Of a stretch of DNA of 64,000 bases, positions 8,413 through 16,940 are shown piece by piece. The notes under the pieces are model-generated. The model did not search any database. It was not told the origin of the DNA and saw only the letters and a program-made list of their open reading frames with translations. This DNA comes from Alkalihalophilus pseudofirmus. GTDB taxonomy: Bacteria; Bacillota; Bacilli; Bacillales; Bacillaceae_D. The stretch spans positions 1,096,001 to 1,160,000 of the forward strand of contig NZ_CP117835.1 of NCBI RefSeq assembly GCF_029094545.1. The letters are read 5' to 3'. How positions within the stretch are numbered: the stretch's first letter is position 1; each line of letters opens with the position of its first letter. A program made the position numbers and the translations under genes.

Positions 8413-8570
8413 AACTACTGGTGGGGGGACTATTTCAGGGGGGCTCCTTATACCTGCTATAAGATCTACGTATATTTGCTCTTCTAAATTAGTGGTTTGT
8501 TCCAATCCTAAGTTAAACACTTTATTTGTGACCTAGTCTCAGTCAAATTTAACATGAAGGTGTGAAGTGT

Positions 8571-9344
8571 ATGAATGCATTATCTCTATTTGATTTGAAA
8601 GGAAAAACAGCAATTGTAACAGGCGGCGGTCGCGGCCTGGGTAAACAAATGGCTCATGCATTTGCTGATGCAGGAGCAAACCTAGTTTTATGCTCAAGAA
8701 AAGTAGAGGCATGCAATGAAGTGGCAGAAGAATTAAAAGCTAAAGGTGTAAACGCCATTGCCGCTGCATGTGATGTAACAAGTAAAGAAGACGTCGACCG
8801 AGTGATTAAGCAGGCAGTTGATACATTCGGCTCGATCGATATTCTTGTGAATAACAGCGGGGCAACCTGGGGAGCCCCAGCAGATGAAATGCCTCTTGAA
8901 GCGTGGAATAAAGTAATGAATGTGAATGTAACAGGCTCATTTTTAATGGCTCAAGCTGCAGGCAAAGTGATGATTAAACAACAATCAGGCAAAATCATAA
9001 ATATTGCCTCGGTAGCGGGTCTAGGCGGAGCTGATCCTCGTTTTATGGATACAATCGGCTATAACACGAGTAAAGGAGCCGTTATCACTTTTACGAAGGA
9101 TCTTGCAACAAAGTGGGGTCAATACGGCATTAATGTAAATGCTATAGCACCTGGTTTTTTCCCTACAAAAATGTCTAAAGGGCTCTTAGCTAAAGGGGAA
9201 TCCTTTGTTATTGACCGGACTCCGCTAAAACGTCTAGGCGGTGAGCAGGATCTGCAAGGGGCTGCGTTATTTTTAGCTTCAGCAGCTTCAAACTTTGTCA
9301 CTGGTGAAGTGATCGTAGTTGATGGCGGGATGCACGCGATGTAA
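8571..9344 (+). CDS. SDR-family oxidoreductase
   Basis: 257 aa classical short-chain dehydrogenase/reductase. TGGGRGLGK cofactor loop (about residues 15-23), NNSG, a catalytic Ser in the NIASVAG strand, YNTSK catalytic Tyr-Lys, and the C-terminal TGEVIVVDGG. An Arg follows the NLVLCS strand, hinting at NADP(H). Because the cluster contains a 4-hydroxyacyl-type kinase, this enzyme could interconvert 4-keto and 4-hydroxy acyl-CoA, as LvaD does; gluconate 5-dehydrogenase-like polyol enzymes look similar. ATG 8571 follows GAAGGTGTG by about 8 bases; GTG 8562 is in the SD. The next SDR starts 12 bp after its stop. Confidence 0.85.
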   Translation: MNALSLFDLKGKTAIVTGGGRGLGKQMAHAFADAGANLVLCSRKVEACNEVAEELKAKGVNAIAAACDVTSKEDVDRVIKQAVDTFGSIDILVNNSGATWGAPADEMPLEAWNKVMNVNVTGSFLMAQAAGKVMIKQQSGKIINIASVAGLGGADPRFMDTIGYNTSKGAVITFTKDLATKWGQYGINVNAIAPGFFPTKMSKGLLAKGESFVIDRTPLKRLGGEQDLQGAALFLASAASNFVTGEVIVVDGGMHAM

Positions 9345-9356
9345 GGGGTGAAGAGG

Positions 9357-10097
9357 ATGAACAAAGTAGCTTTAGTAACCGGTGGGACAGGAGGAATTGG
9401 GCAAGCAACAGCTCATTGTTTTCTTAACCAAGGAATATCTGTGGTGATCGTTGATATCGATGAGGAAAAAGGAAAGGCAGCTTGTGAGGAACTAAGTGGC
9501 AGCGGGGGAGATGTTACATTTGTTCGTTGTGACGTTTCAAATGAAGAGGAAGTAAAGAATGCATGTCAAAAAGCAGCCGAAACATATGGTCAAATAGATA
9601 TTTTAGTAAACAATGCCGGCATTGGCAATAACGAAACAACCTTAACGGAGATGTCACTTTTTGAATGGCAGAAAGTGATTGATGTGAACTTGACAGGTGT
9701 GTTTCTCGGGATGAAGCACTCGATTCCATTTATGAGGAAAAACGGCGGGGCAATTGTAAATGTTTCTAGTCTGTTAGGTTTTAAAGGGAAGAAATTTGTC
9801 GCGCCATATAATGCGTCTAAAGCTGGTGTCATTACGTTGACGAAGAATGCTGCTCTTGAATATGGAAGAGACCGTATTCGTGTAAATGCTGTTGCTCCTG
9901 GTGTGATTGACACATCTATTGTGGATGGATGGAGAACTCATGAAGAAAAATGGAAAATCATTAGCACAGCAAATGCATTAAAACGCGTAGGGGAAGCACA
10001 AGAGGTTGCACATGCAATTGAGTTTTTAGCTTCTGATAAAGCCTCATATATTACGGGTACAACGTTAATGGTGGATGGCGGAGGGCTGACGTATTAA
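9357..10097 (+). CDS. SDR-family oxidoreductase (second)
   Basis: 246 aa classical SDR: TGGTGGIGQ (about 9-17), a VDID acidic residue after the second strand that favours NAD(H), NNAG, NVSSLLG with the catalytic Ser, YNASK, and TGTTLMVDGG at the end. FabG-like in size, but located in a catabolic cluster, so a 3-hydroxyacyl-CoA or alcohol dehydrogenase role is more likely. ATG 9357 follows GGGGTGAAGAGG. It is in operon with the SDR before it. No clear terminator precedes tetR 140 bp downstream. Confidence 0.85.
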   Translation: MNKVALVTGGTGGIGQATAHCFLNQGISVVIVDIDEEKGKAACEELSGSGGDVTFVRCDVSNEEEVKNACQKAAETYGQIDILVNNAGIGNNETTLTEMSLFEWQKVIDVNLTGVFLGMKHSIPFMRKNGGAIVNVSSLLGFKGKKFVAPYNASKAGVITLTKNAALEYGRDRIRVNAVAPGVIDTSIVDGWRTHEEKWKIISTANALKRVGEAQEVAHAIEFLASDKASYITGTTLMVDGGGLTY

Positions 10098-10196
10098 TCT
10101 AATCTGCTTAAGCCTTCGAAATACTGCCTAAACATAACCGGCGGCCGCTAAATTCAAAGCCAAATGATGCAAAGATTTGGTCTGGATTGTGGTATA

Positions 10197-10214
10197 CTAA
10201 ACGGATCAGTTTAG
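10197..10214 (+). promoter_or_regulatory. Palindrome at the tetR promoter
   Basis: CTAAACGGATCAGTTTAG: 8 of 9 base pairs match across the centre. It overlaps a -10-like TATACT (10193-10198) and begins with the same ATACTAA half-site as the operators at 10834 and 18831, but with a different centre. Suggests autoregulation. Confidence 0.45.
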
Positions 10215-10236
10215 ATAGATAGTGAGGCGTTTATGA

Positions 10237-10803
10237 ATGAAAGAAAAAATTATTGAAGTTAGTATTGATTTGTTTGGCAAAAATGGTTTTACAGAAACCT
10301 CAATCCAGGATATTGTAGATGTTCTTGGTGTAACGAAAGGAACATTCTATTATTATTTTAAGAGCAAAGAAGAACTGCTGATGGAAATTCATTTGCGTTA
10401 TATAGAAGATCTATTAATGAGCCAGCGTGAGATTATTGAAAAAACAAAAACCGCTGAGGCAAGATTATTCGATATGGTCTATATGTTAATGAAACACATC
10501 GAGGGACAGGGACAAAGTGCGCGAGTATTCTTCAGGGAGATGCAGCACTTAAATGAAGAACATTTAAAAGACATCTTCAAAAAACGTGATGCATTCAGAT
10601 TGAATATGAATCAAGTTATTGCAGATGGAGTAGAGTCAGGAGAATTCCGGGAAGACCTTGATGTCAATATTGTCACACTGGCTATCTTAGGTGCGGTTAA
10701 CTGGAGTTATCATTGGTTTGACCCTAAAGGAGCTCTTGATGAGAAAGCTGTTTCTACCATCTATATTGACTTCATGTTAAATGGCTTGAAAAAGGCGTTA
10801 TAG
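10237..10803 (+). CDS. TetR/AcrR-family transcriptional regulator
   Basis: 188 aa. N-terminal helix-turn-helix about residues 5-50 (IDLFGKNGFTETSIQDIVDVLGVTKGTFYYYFKSKEEL), then an all-helical ligand domain with FREMQHLNEEH, of the type seen in KstR2/FadR-like acyl-CoA-responsive repressors. It is not closely similar to B. subtilis FadR as I remember it. ATG 10237 follows GAGG by 9 bases. It sits between the two SDR genes and the main beta-oxidation operon. It probably represses this cluster through the ATACTAAC palindromes and is released by an acyl-CoA; the ligand is inferred. Confidence 0.88.
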   Translation: MKEKIIEVSIDLFGKNGFTETSIQDIVDVLGVTKGTFYYYFKSKEELLMEIHLRYIEDLLMSQREIIEKTKTAEARLFDMVYMLMKHIEGQGQSARVFFREMQHLNEEHLKDIFKKRDAFRLNMNQVIADGVESGEFREDLDVNIVTLAILGAVNWSYHWFDPKGALDEKAVSTIYIDFMLNGLKKAL

Positions 10804-10823
10804 TCCTGTATTAGGACTTTTTA
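10802..10823 (+). terminator. Terminator overlapping tetR stop codon
   Basis: AGTCCT GTATT AGGACT followed by TTTTT. The first arm starts inside the TAG stop codon. Confidence 0.75.
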
Positions 10824-10833
10824 CGAATGTAAC

Positions 10834-10851
10834 ATACTAACTGGTTAGTAT
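10834..10851 (+). promoter_or_regulatory. TetR-type operator, copy 2 (perfect palindrome)
   Basis: ATACTAACTGGTTAGTAT is self-complementary except at the central two bases. It lies just before the ribosome site of the 3-hydroxyacyl-CoA dehydrogenase gene. Confidence 0.7.
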
Positions 10852-10870
10852 TAATGGAGGGGAGTATTAC

Positions 10871-11755
10871 ATGAACAAGTATCAAATTGAACGAATAGCA
10901 GTGATTGGAGCAGGTTCGATGGGACATCAAATTGCCATGTTATCCGCTTTAGGAGGATATGAGACCCATTTGCAGGATATCGAGCAGTCTTCGTTAGACA
11001 AAGCAAAGGAAAGTCTAGAGTTTCAAATGAGTAAATGGGTAACAAAAGATAAGATTGACGAAGCATCGCTTCAAACGGCTTTTAATCGGCTTCATTTCAC
11101 AACAGACTTAAATGCAGCTGTTCGTGAGGCTGATTTTGTGATAGAGGCTGTCGTGGAAAAACTTGATGTGAAAAAAGAGCTCTTTTCAAAGCTAGACGAA
11201 CTAACACCGCAGCATACCATTTTAGCAACGAACTCTTCAACCATTGTTAATTCGAAAATTGCTGAAGCTACCTCACGTCCAGAAAAAGTATGCAATATGC
11301 ACTTTTTCTTCCCGCCTTTAGTGATGGACTGTGTTGAGGTAGTGAAAAGTGATCTAACGTCCGATGAGACAGCTCAGGCTGCGATGGCAGTAAGTGAAAA
11401 AATGAACCGCACGGCTGTACTCCTTCATAAAGAAATCTCAGGTTTTATAGCAAATCGGATTCTCGGTGCCTTAACAAAGGAAGCTGTGGCGTTATATGAA
11501 GAAGGATATGCAAGCTTTGAGGATATTGACCTTATTTGCAAGAAAGCATTGAATCATCCAATAGGGCCTTTTGCTCTAATGGACTTATCAGGAATTGATG
11601 TAGCGTATTTTGTGAACCAGCAACGTTATGCCGAAACGAACAACCCTGAAGATTTACCGGCAAAATGTATTGAAGAAAAAGTAAAAGCAGGAGAATTAGG
11701 AAGAAAGACAGGTAAAGGCTGGTATGACTACTCTAAAAAAGAGGTGAAGAGTTAA
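10871..11755 (+). CDS. 3-hydroxyacyl-CoA dehydrogenase
   Basis: 294 aa, single-function type (PaaH/Hbd-like). Oxidises 3-hydroxyacyl-CoA to 3-ketoacyl-CoA with NAD+. Rossmann motif VIGAGSMGHQIAMLSALGGYE at about residues 11-30 with an acidic residue (DI) after it for NAD, ATNSSTI, the HFFFPP segment carrying the catalytic His, and the C-terminal helical domain (GFIANRILGALTKEAV, GLGRKTGKGWYDY-like end). GGAGGGGAG precedes ATG 10871. First gene of an eight-gene operon; its TAA overlaps the next ATG by one base (TAATG). Confidence 0.9.
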   Translation: MNKYQIERIAVIGAGSMGHQIAMLSALGGYETHLQDIEQSSLDKAKESLEFQMSKWVTKDKIDEASLQTAFNRLHFTTDLNAAVREADFVIEAVVEKLDVKKELFSKLDELTPQHTILATNSSTIVNSKIAEATSRPEKVCNMHFFFPPLVMDCVEVVKSDLTSDETAQAAMAVSEKMNRTAVLLHKEISGFIANRILGALTKEAVALYEEGYASFEDIDLICKKALNHPIGPFALMDLSGIDVAYFVNQQRYAETNNPEDLPAKCIEEKVKAGELGRKTGKGWYDYSKKEVKS

Positions 11756-12534
11756 TGGGAGCTAAAGTGAGCGTAGAAAAAGAAAAAGGATTGGCTATCG
11801 TTACAATTAATAATCCGCCTCTTAATGTGATGGATAAAGATGTGATTGCTAGTTTAAGAGATACGTTTCAACAGCTGTCGCAAGATCCTGAAACAGTCGT
11901 TGTTATTTTAACTGGGGCAGGTGATAAAGCCTTTATGGCAGGGGCAGACATTAAAGAATTTCCTCAGTTAATGGATCACCCGAACATGAAAGAACCGGTA
12001 ATGGGAACACATGCTGTGCTAAATCAAATTGACTTTTTTGAAAAGCCGACCATTGCGGTTTTAAATGGTCTCACGTTTGGCGGCGGTTGTGAGCTTGCAT
12101 TAACCTTTGATATTCGTATTGCAGAAGAGCATACACAAATCGGGCTGCCGGAAATTAAGTTAGGATTATTCCCGGGTGGAGGCGGAACACAGCGTTTGCC
12201 GCGCTTAATTGGAGAAGCGAAGGCGAAGGAGTTAATGTATACAGGAGAACCAATTGATGCAAAGACGGCGCAGCAGATCGGGCTGGTGAACCATGTCACA
12301 AAAAGCGGGGCAGGCTTAGAAAAAGCAGTCCAGATTGCTAAGCAAATTAGACGTCACTCTCTTCCGGCACTCTCATGTATTAAACGTGCGGTAGACGAAG
12401 GGATGGATATGAGCTTCCCGCAAGCGATCGAACATGAGGCCGACCTTTTTACGGAAGTTTTTCAAACGGAAGATATTAGAGAAGGAGTTAGTGCCTTTAT
12501 TGAAAAGAGAAAACCTGAATTCAAGCATCGTTAA
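11755..12534 (+). CDS. Enoyl-CoA hydratase
   Basis: 259 aa crotonase-fold enzyme adding water to 2-enoyl-CoA. Both catalytic glutamates of the hydratases are present: one in GGGCELALTFD and one in PEIKLGLFPGGGGTQRLPR. The oxyanion-hole segment AFMAGADIKEF is intact. This makes it the true hydratase of the cluster, unlike the second crotonase at 16.9 kb. Translationally coupled to the dehydrogenase before it. Confidence 0.9.
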   Translation: MGAKVSVEKEKGLAIVTINNPPLNVMDKDVIASLRDTFQQLSQDPETVVVILTGAGDKAFMAGADIKEFPQLMDHPNMKEPVMGTHAVLNQIDFFEKPTIAVLNGLTFGGGCELALTFDIRIAEEHTQIGLPEIKLGLFPGGGGTQRLPRLIGEAKAKELMYTGEPIDAKTAQQIGLVNHVTKSGAGLEKAVQIAKQIRRHSLPALSCIKRAVDEGMDMSFPQAIEHEADLFTEVFQTEDIREGVSAFIEKRKPEFKHR

Positions 12535-12546
12535 GGGGGGAGTGTG

Positions 12547-13605
12547 ATGGAACAAACGAAAGTGCCTAGGACTGGGGAGGAGCTGAATTCAAGCTCCCTC
12601 TTGGCTTATCTTAAAAAGGAAGTGAAAGATCTGCCTGAAGGGGATCTCGTCATTACTCAATTTCAAGCAGGTCATTCAAACCTCACATACTTACTTCAAA
12701 TAGGTGATTATGAAGCAGTACTTAGAAGACCGCCGATGGGGCCAGTTGCCAAGCGTGCTCATGATATGGCACGTGAATCAACGGTTATGGCAGCACTTGC
12801 TCCACATTTATCAATCATACCAAGACCGCTCCACTTTTGTTCAGACCCATCGATTATAGGTGCCCCGTTCTTTCTGATGGAACGAAAACAGGGCATTGTT
12901 CTTGATACAGAATTTCCTAGTGATCTAGAACCTACAAAAGAATTAGGCCATACCATCTCTACTCAAATGGTCGATCGGCTTGTAGACCTGCATGCTATAG
13001 ATTACAAGAAAACCAAGCTTGTAGATTTTACTAGACCTGAGGGTTTTTTAGAAAGACAGGTTCATGGCTGGATTAAACGCTATCACCAAGCTAAAACCGA
13101 TGATCATAAAGGGTTAGAAGAATTAACAGCTTATCTAGCGGACAGCATTCCAGCTTCAAAAGATACGACTGTGATCCATTACGATTATAAGCTTAACAAC
13201 GCAATGTTCTCAAAAGATGGTCAACAAATGGTAGGATTATTTGATTGGGAAATGACGACCGTCGGGGATCCGCTTTGTGATGTGGGTGTTGCTTTAAGTT
13301 ACTGGATTGAGTCTAATGATCCTGACCTTTTAAAGCGAGGCTTCGGTAAACCTCCTGTTACAGTTAATGATGGATTTTTAACGAGGAGGGACTGGGTTAG
13401 CGAGTATGCAAAAAAGAGCGGAAGAGAAGTAGAGAATATTGAATATTACTTAACATTTGCTTACTTTAAATTGGCTGTAATTGCCCAGCAGATTTACTAT
13501 CGTTATCACAAAGGGCAAACGAATGATAAGCGCTTCCAACACTTTAATCATACGGTGCAAGCTCTTATTCTTCATGGAAGGCATACGGCTAGTACTAAAT
13601 TGTAA
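12547..13605 (+). CDS. APH-fold phosphotransferase, ACAD10/11- and LvaA-like
   Basis: 352 aa aminoglycoside-phosphotransferase-fold kinase. The N-lobe begins with the family signature QAGHSNLTYLLQIGDYEAVLRRPP (about 36-60) and continues AHDMARESTVMAAL and IIGAPFFLMER. The C-lobe has catalytic loop HYDYKLNN (H211, D213, N218) and metal-binding DWE (D233) then GDPLCDVGVAL. This is the subgroup fused in front of the dehydrogenase in vertebrate ACAD10/11 and called LvaA in the levulinate pathway, where it phosphorylates the 4-hydroxyl of 4-hydroxyacyl-CoA. Not an antibiotic-resistance gene. It lies 12 bp after the hydratase; ATG 12547 follows AAGGGGGGAG. Confidence 0.85.
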   Translation: MEQTKVPRTGEELNSSSLLAYLKKEVKDLPEGDLVITQFQAGHSNLTYLLQIGDYEAVLRRPPMGPVAKRAHDMARESTVMAALAPHLSIIPRPLHFCSDPSIIGAPFFLMERKQGIVLDTEFPSDLEPTKELGHTISTQMVDRLVDLHAIDYKKTKLVDFTRPEGFLERQVHGWIKRYHQAKTDDHKGLEELTAYLADSIPASKDTTVIHYDYKLNNAMFSKDGQQMVGLFDWEMTTVGDPLCDVGVALSYWIESNDPDLLKRGFGKPPVTVNDGFLTRRDWVSEYAKKSGREVENIEYYLTFAYFKLAVIAQQIYYRYHKGQTNDKRFQHFNHTVQALILHGRHTASTKL

Positions 13606-13634
13606 TCGGGTTGAATCAGAAGGAGTGTTGATGG

Positions 13635-14390
13635 GTGACACATATACATGTGCTTCTAAAAAAAGAAGAGATTGAACCAGATAAATTAAAAGGAGAGGCA
13701 GTCATCGTTTTAGATGTTCTGCTGGCTACTTCTACAATTGCTTTAGCTTTATCTTACGGGGCCAAAGCTGTCATTCCGGTTTTAAGTGATATAGACGCTC
13801 ATAGACTCTCAGCTCAGTATCACCCAGATGAATTTGTGCTGGTCGGTGAGAAAGAAGGAAGGGTGATTGACGGTTTTCTACCGCCCAATCCATCTCTATT
13901 AAAAAGTTATGTAAAAGATAAAATAGTCATCTTAGCGACGACCAATGGAACGGTTGCATTGAACAGGTCGATTGGAGCAGAAATTATTTACCCGGCTTGC
14001 TTACGGAACGGCGAAGCAGTTACGAGAGACGTTGTTTCACATCTTAAGCCCGGGCAAAAAATTATCATTGTTTGCTCTGGTTCTTCTAATCAATTTTGTC
14101 TTGAAGATTTTTACGGTGCGGGTTACCTCATTTCTTGTTTAAGAGATCAGCTTCGGGGTCCATTCACTATAAATGATGCTGGTCTGGCAGCAGAAGTTTT
14201 ATTCCATAGTAATGCTGGAGCATACGACCTTCTCATCCAATCAGCAGTCGGTGAATTTATTTTAAGTCACGGATTTGAAGAAGATGTGATAGAGGTTGTG
14301 GAACTAGGAGTAGATCATGTTGTACCTATTTATCAGAATAAACAGATTACTAAGAAGGGAGCTGTTCGCAGTGGAACAAACAAAGCGTAA
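13635..14390 (+). CDS. ComB-family phosphatase-like protein (2-phosphosulfolactate phosphatase family)
   Basis: 251 aa. Family marks: VIVLDVLLATSTIALAL (D27), TTNGT at 102-106, CSGSSNQFCLEDFYGAGYL, and DAGLAAEVLF. ComB hydrolyses 2-phosphosulfolactate in coenzyme M synthesis, and its Bacillus relative YitC is tied to spore sulfolactate. Here no ComA partner is present and the gene sits between the acyl-CoA kinase and an acyl-CoA dehydrogenase, so a phosphorylated acyl intermediate is a more likely substrate (inference). The Arg that I recall in the family motif DVLRATSTI is Leu30 here, so activity or specificity may have changed. GTG 13635 follows AAGGAGT by 8 bases; the 3' end overlaps the next gene by 20 bp. 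Confidence 0.8.
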   Translation: MTHIHVLLKKEEIEPDKLKGEAVIVLDVLLATSTIALALSYGAKAVIPVLSDIDAHRLSAQYHPDEFVLVGEKEGRVIDGFLPPNPSLLKSYVKDKIVILATTNGTVALNRSIGAEIIYPACLRNGEAVTRDVVSHLKPGQKIIIVCSGSSNQFCLEDFYGAGYLISCLRDQLRGPFTINDAGLAAEVLFHSNAGAYDLLIQSAVGEFILSHGFEEDVIEVVELGVDHVVPIYQNKQITKKGAVRSGTNKA

Positions 14391-16134
14391 GTTAAAAGGC
14401 GGGCGCTTTTTAGTAGAGAGTATGAAAGTGGAGGATCTTTTTACACCTGAAGATCTAAATGAAGAACAAAAAATGATTGCTGAGACGGCTAGACAATTTA
14501 TTGAAAGAGAAGTAGCACCTTACCGTGAGGAGATTGAAAATCAAGACTTTGAAAAGATTGTCCAGCTTTTGAAAAAAGCAGGATCGCTTGGGCTTCTAGC
14601 ACATAGCATTCCTGAAGCGTACGGAGGGCTTGGTTTAGATAAAGTCAGTAAAGGAATCGTTGGCGAAGAGATCGGCGGGTCAAGCGGCTACGGTGTTGCC
14701 CATTCGAATCATACATGCATTGCTACCCTGCCAATTACCTACTTTGGAAATGAAAGGCAGAAGAATAAGTACTTGCCTAAGCTTGCCTCAGGTGACTATT
14801 TAGGGGCTTATTGTTTAACGGAGCCTTCATCAGGCTCAGACGCTCTCGCAGCCAAAACAACAGCAGTTCTTAATCAGGAAAAAACTCATTATATCTTAAA
14901 CGGAACGAAGCTTTATATAACGAATGCGGTGTTCTCGGATACGTTTATTGTGTATGCAAAAGTAAACGGGGATCAATTTACCGCCTTTATTTTAGAAAAA
15001 GATTTCAAAGGGCTCACCTTAGGTCCAGAAGAGCAAAAGATGGGGATTAAAGGGTCTTCTACTCGAAGCGTCATTTTAGAAGATTGCGAGGTTCCGGTTG
15101 AAAATGTGCTCGGTGAAGTTGGGAAGGGGCACGTGATTGCCTTTAATGTCTTGAACTTAGGGCGGTTTAATTTAGGGTCTGCCTGCATGGGTGCTGCTAA
15201 AGGTGCCCTAAAGCTTGCTATAGAGCATACAAACGAACGCAAGCAATTTAAAAAGCGCATCAGCGAATTTGGAATTACGAAAGAGAAAGTAGCTTTAATG
15301 GCTGCACGAATCTTTGCCGCAGAATCGCTTCAATACCGAACGGCTGACCTGCTAGAAGGCGCATTAGGTGAAATAGATGATACGCATTCTGTCGGTGAAG
15401 TTGGAAAAAGGATGATGGAATACGCGCTCGAATGTGCAATTTGTAAAGTTTATGGCTCAGAAACACTTGATTATGTTGTAGACGAATCTCTTCAGCTGCA
15501 TGGCGGGGCAGGCTTTATAAAAGAATACCCGATTGAGCAGATGTATCGCGACTCTCGTATTAACCGCATCTTTGAAGGGACCAATGAGATTAACCGACTG
15601 CTTGTTCCCGGGCTTTTCTTGAAAAAAGGAACGAAAGGAGAACTGCCTGTTCAACAAGCAATAAATCAGGCGATCGATCGTTTGAAGAAGGGGAAGCAAG
15701 AATCCTATTCAGGAATTTTAAGCAATGAGCGAGGAGTTGTTGATTCCTTGCGTACGGTTTACTTAGCTTTAGCTGGCCTTTCGTATCAGCAATTTGGTAA
15801 AGAGCTTGAGTCTGAGCAGGAAATTTTAATCAAGCTTGCAGACATTGGAATTGAGCTCTATGCCTCTGAATCAGCTGTACTAAGGGCAATTAAAAGTGAA
15901 AATGACCTTCAAGTTCAGCTTGCTACAACAGTACTAGAGTCTTCTGTCAGCCGGGTTAGAACGGCTTGTGATGAATTAGTAAATGGGATGACGGCATCAA
16001 AAGAAGTAGAAGGAATAAGGAAATTAATGAATCAGCTATTTAATGAGATTACATTCCTTGATCGAGTAGCTAGAAATCGTTCTATTGCAAGTTCTGTTAA
16101 TGAAAGTGGACGTTATATTCGTTTAGGATCTTAA
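14371..16134 (+). CDS. Acyl-CoA dehydrogenase, FadE/YusJ type
   Basis: 587 aa, matching the Bacillus FadE (YusJ) length of about 594 rather than the 380-aa class; the extra 180 residues form a C-terminal helical domain as in VLCAD. N-terminal GGRFLVESMKVEDLFTPEDL is typical. FAD/substrate motifs CLTEPSSGSDA and YITNAVFSDT, and the catalytic loop RIFEGTNEINR with Glu402, are complete, so it should do normal alpha,beta-desaturation. GTG 14371 is preferred (AAGGGAG 9 bases before); the upstream ATG at 14317 lies deep within the ComB-family gene. Confidence 0.9.
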   Translation: MEQTKRKLKGGRFLVESMKVEDLFTPEDLNEEQKMIAETARQFIEREVAPYREEIENQDFEKIVQLLKKAGSLGLLAHSIPEAYGGLGLDKVSKGIVGEEIGGSSGYGVAHSNHTCIATLPITYFGNERQKNKYLPKLASGDYLGAYCLTEPSSGSDALAAKTTAVLNQEKTHYILNGTKLYITNAVFSDTFIVYAKVNGDQFTAFILEKDFKGLTLGPEEQKMGIKGSSTRSVILEDCEVPVENVLGEVGKGHVIAFNVLNLGRFNLGSACMGAAKGALKLAIEHTNERKQFKKRISEFGITKEKVALMAARIFAAESLQYRTADLLEGALGEIDDTHSVGEVGKRMMEYALECAICKVYGSETLDYVVDESLQLHGGAGFIKEYPIEQMYRDSRINRIFEGTNEINRLLVPGLFLKKGTKGELPVQQAINQAIDRLKKGKQESYSGILSNERGVVDSLRTVYLALAGLSYQQFGKELESEQEILIKLADIGIELYASESAVLRAIKSENDLQVQLATTVLESSVSRVRTACDELVNGMTASKEVEGIRKLMNQLFNEITFLDRVARNRSIASSVNESGRYIRLGS

Positions 16135-16159
16135 CCCATTACAAAAGGATGTGTGCCGA

Positions 16160-16924
16160 TTGCAGCGTTTTCTAAATCAGATTGTACTCATATCCGGTGC
16201 AGGAAGCGGGATCGGGAAGGCTTCTGCTATTCAACTGGCAAGTGAAGGGGCAGTGGTCATCCTAGTCGGGCGCCGGAGAGAAAAATTAGAAGAGACAGCA
16301 GGTGAGATGAACAATCAACTACGTGAAGGCTGTGCGTATGTATACACTTGTGACGTCACGGTAGAAGAAGAAGTGGAATTATTAGCTGATTATGTGGAAT
16401 CTAATTTTGAGAAACTTGATGTGTTAATCAATAATGCCGGAACCTCTCAAGGCGGGGCGATTCTTTCTCTCGAAGAAGAGGATTGGAATCATGTCCAAAC
16501 AACAAATGTAACAAGTGTGTTCTTGATGTCGAAGCATTTAGGTAAATTAATGATTAAATCAGAATCCGAGAATAAAGCGATCGTTAATATTGCTTCACTT
16601 TCAGGTCATAAAGCAGGGGCAAAGATTCCAAGCTACAGTACTGCCAAGGCTGCCGTTATTCATTTAACAAAATCACTTGCAGGAGAACTTGCGCCGCATA
16701 ATGTGCGTGTCAACTCTGTTTCTCCAGGCTTTGTTGAAACCCCAATGACAGAAGATGGTTTAAAAAATCCGGCGTTTACTCAAGCGATTGAGAGACACAC
16801 GTTGCTTGGTCGTGTCGGCAGGCCCGAGGAAGTCGCCAAAACGATTGCATTTGCAGCGTCAAGTGATGCAAGCTATATCACCGGTACGGATTTATTAATA
16901 GATGGCGGCTGGTTAACCGTTTAA
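16160..16924 (+). CDS. SDR-family oxidoreductase (third)
   Basis: 254 aa. SGAGSGIGKA cofactor loop, GRRREKLEE after the second strand (Arg, NADP-like), NNAGTSQGG, catalytic Ser in NIASLSGH, YSTAK, and TGTDLLIDGGW. TTG 16160 is the likely start: AAAAGGATG precedes it by about 10 bases, while GTG 16151 touches the SD. It is the third SDR of the cluster and the only one within the main operon. Substrate unknown; a hydroxyacyl or 4-keto acyl intermediate is possible. Confidence 0.82.
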   Translation: MQRFLNQIVLISGAGSGIGKASAIQLASEGAVVILVGRRREKLEETAGEMNNQLREGCAYVYTCDVTVEEEVELLADYVESNFEKLDVLINNAGTSQGGAILSLEEEDWNHVQTTNVTSVFLMSKHLGKLMIKSESENKAIVNIASLSGHKAGAKIPSYSTAKAAVIHLTKSLAGELAPHNVRVNSVSPGFVETPMTEDGLKNPAFTQAIERHTLLGRVGRPEEVAKTIAFAASSDASYITGTDLLIDGGWLTV

Positions 16925-16940
16925 TAAAGGAGATGAGGGC

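Larger units (their letters stand above)
7825..8570 (+). other. 746-bp intergenic region rich in dispersed repeats
   Basis: No supportable gene. It begins with GAGGCTGGGGCAAAAG just after the ligase gene, a motif like the GAGGCTGGGACA starts of other Firmicute intergenic repeats (from memory). It then holds two direct repeats, one inverted relative, a 24-bp element found again at the far end of the window, and paired flanks (about 8127-8162 and 8464-8502) that resemble each other. The only ORF here, on the minus strand at 8332-8520, is repeat sequence. Confidence 0.7.

Noticed and set aside
8332-8520. 62-aa minus-strand ORF between the ligase and SDR genes
   Set aside because: It lies inside a dispersed repeat; such repeats often yield spurious small ORFs, and no ribosome site is seen.
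12547-13605. Aminoglycoside phosphotransferase (antibiotic resistance)
   Set aside because: The APH fold is shared, but the motifs and the neighbours are those of acyl-CoA-linked ACAD10/11-type kinases.
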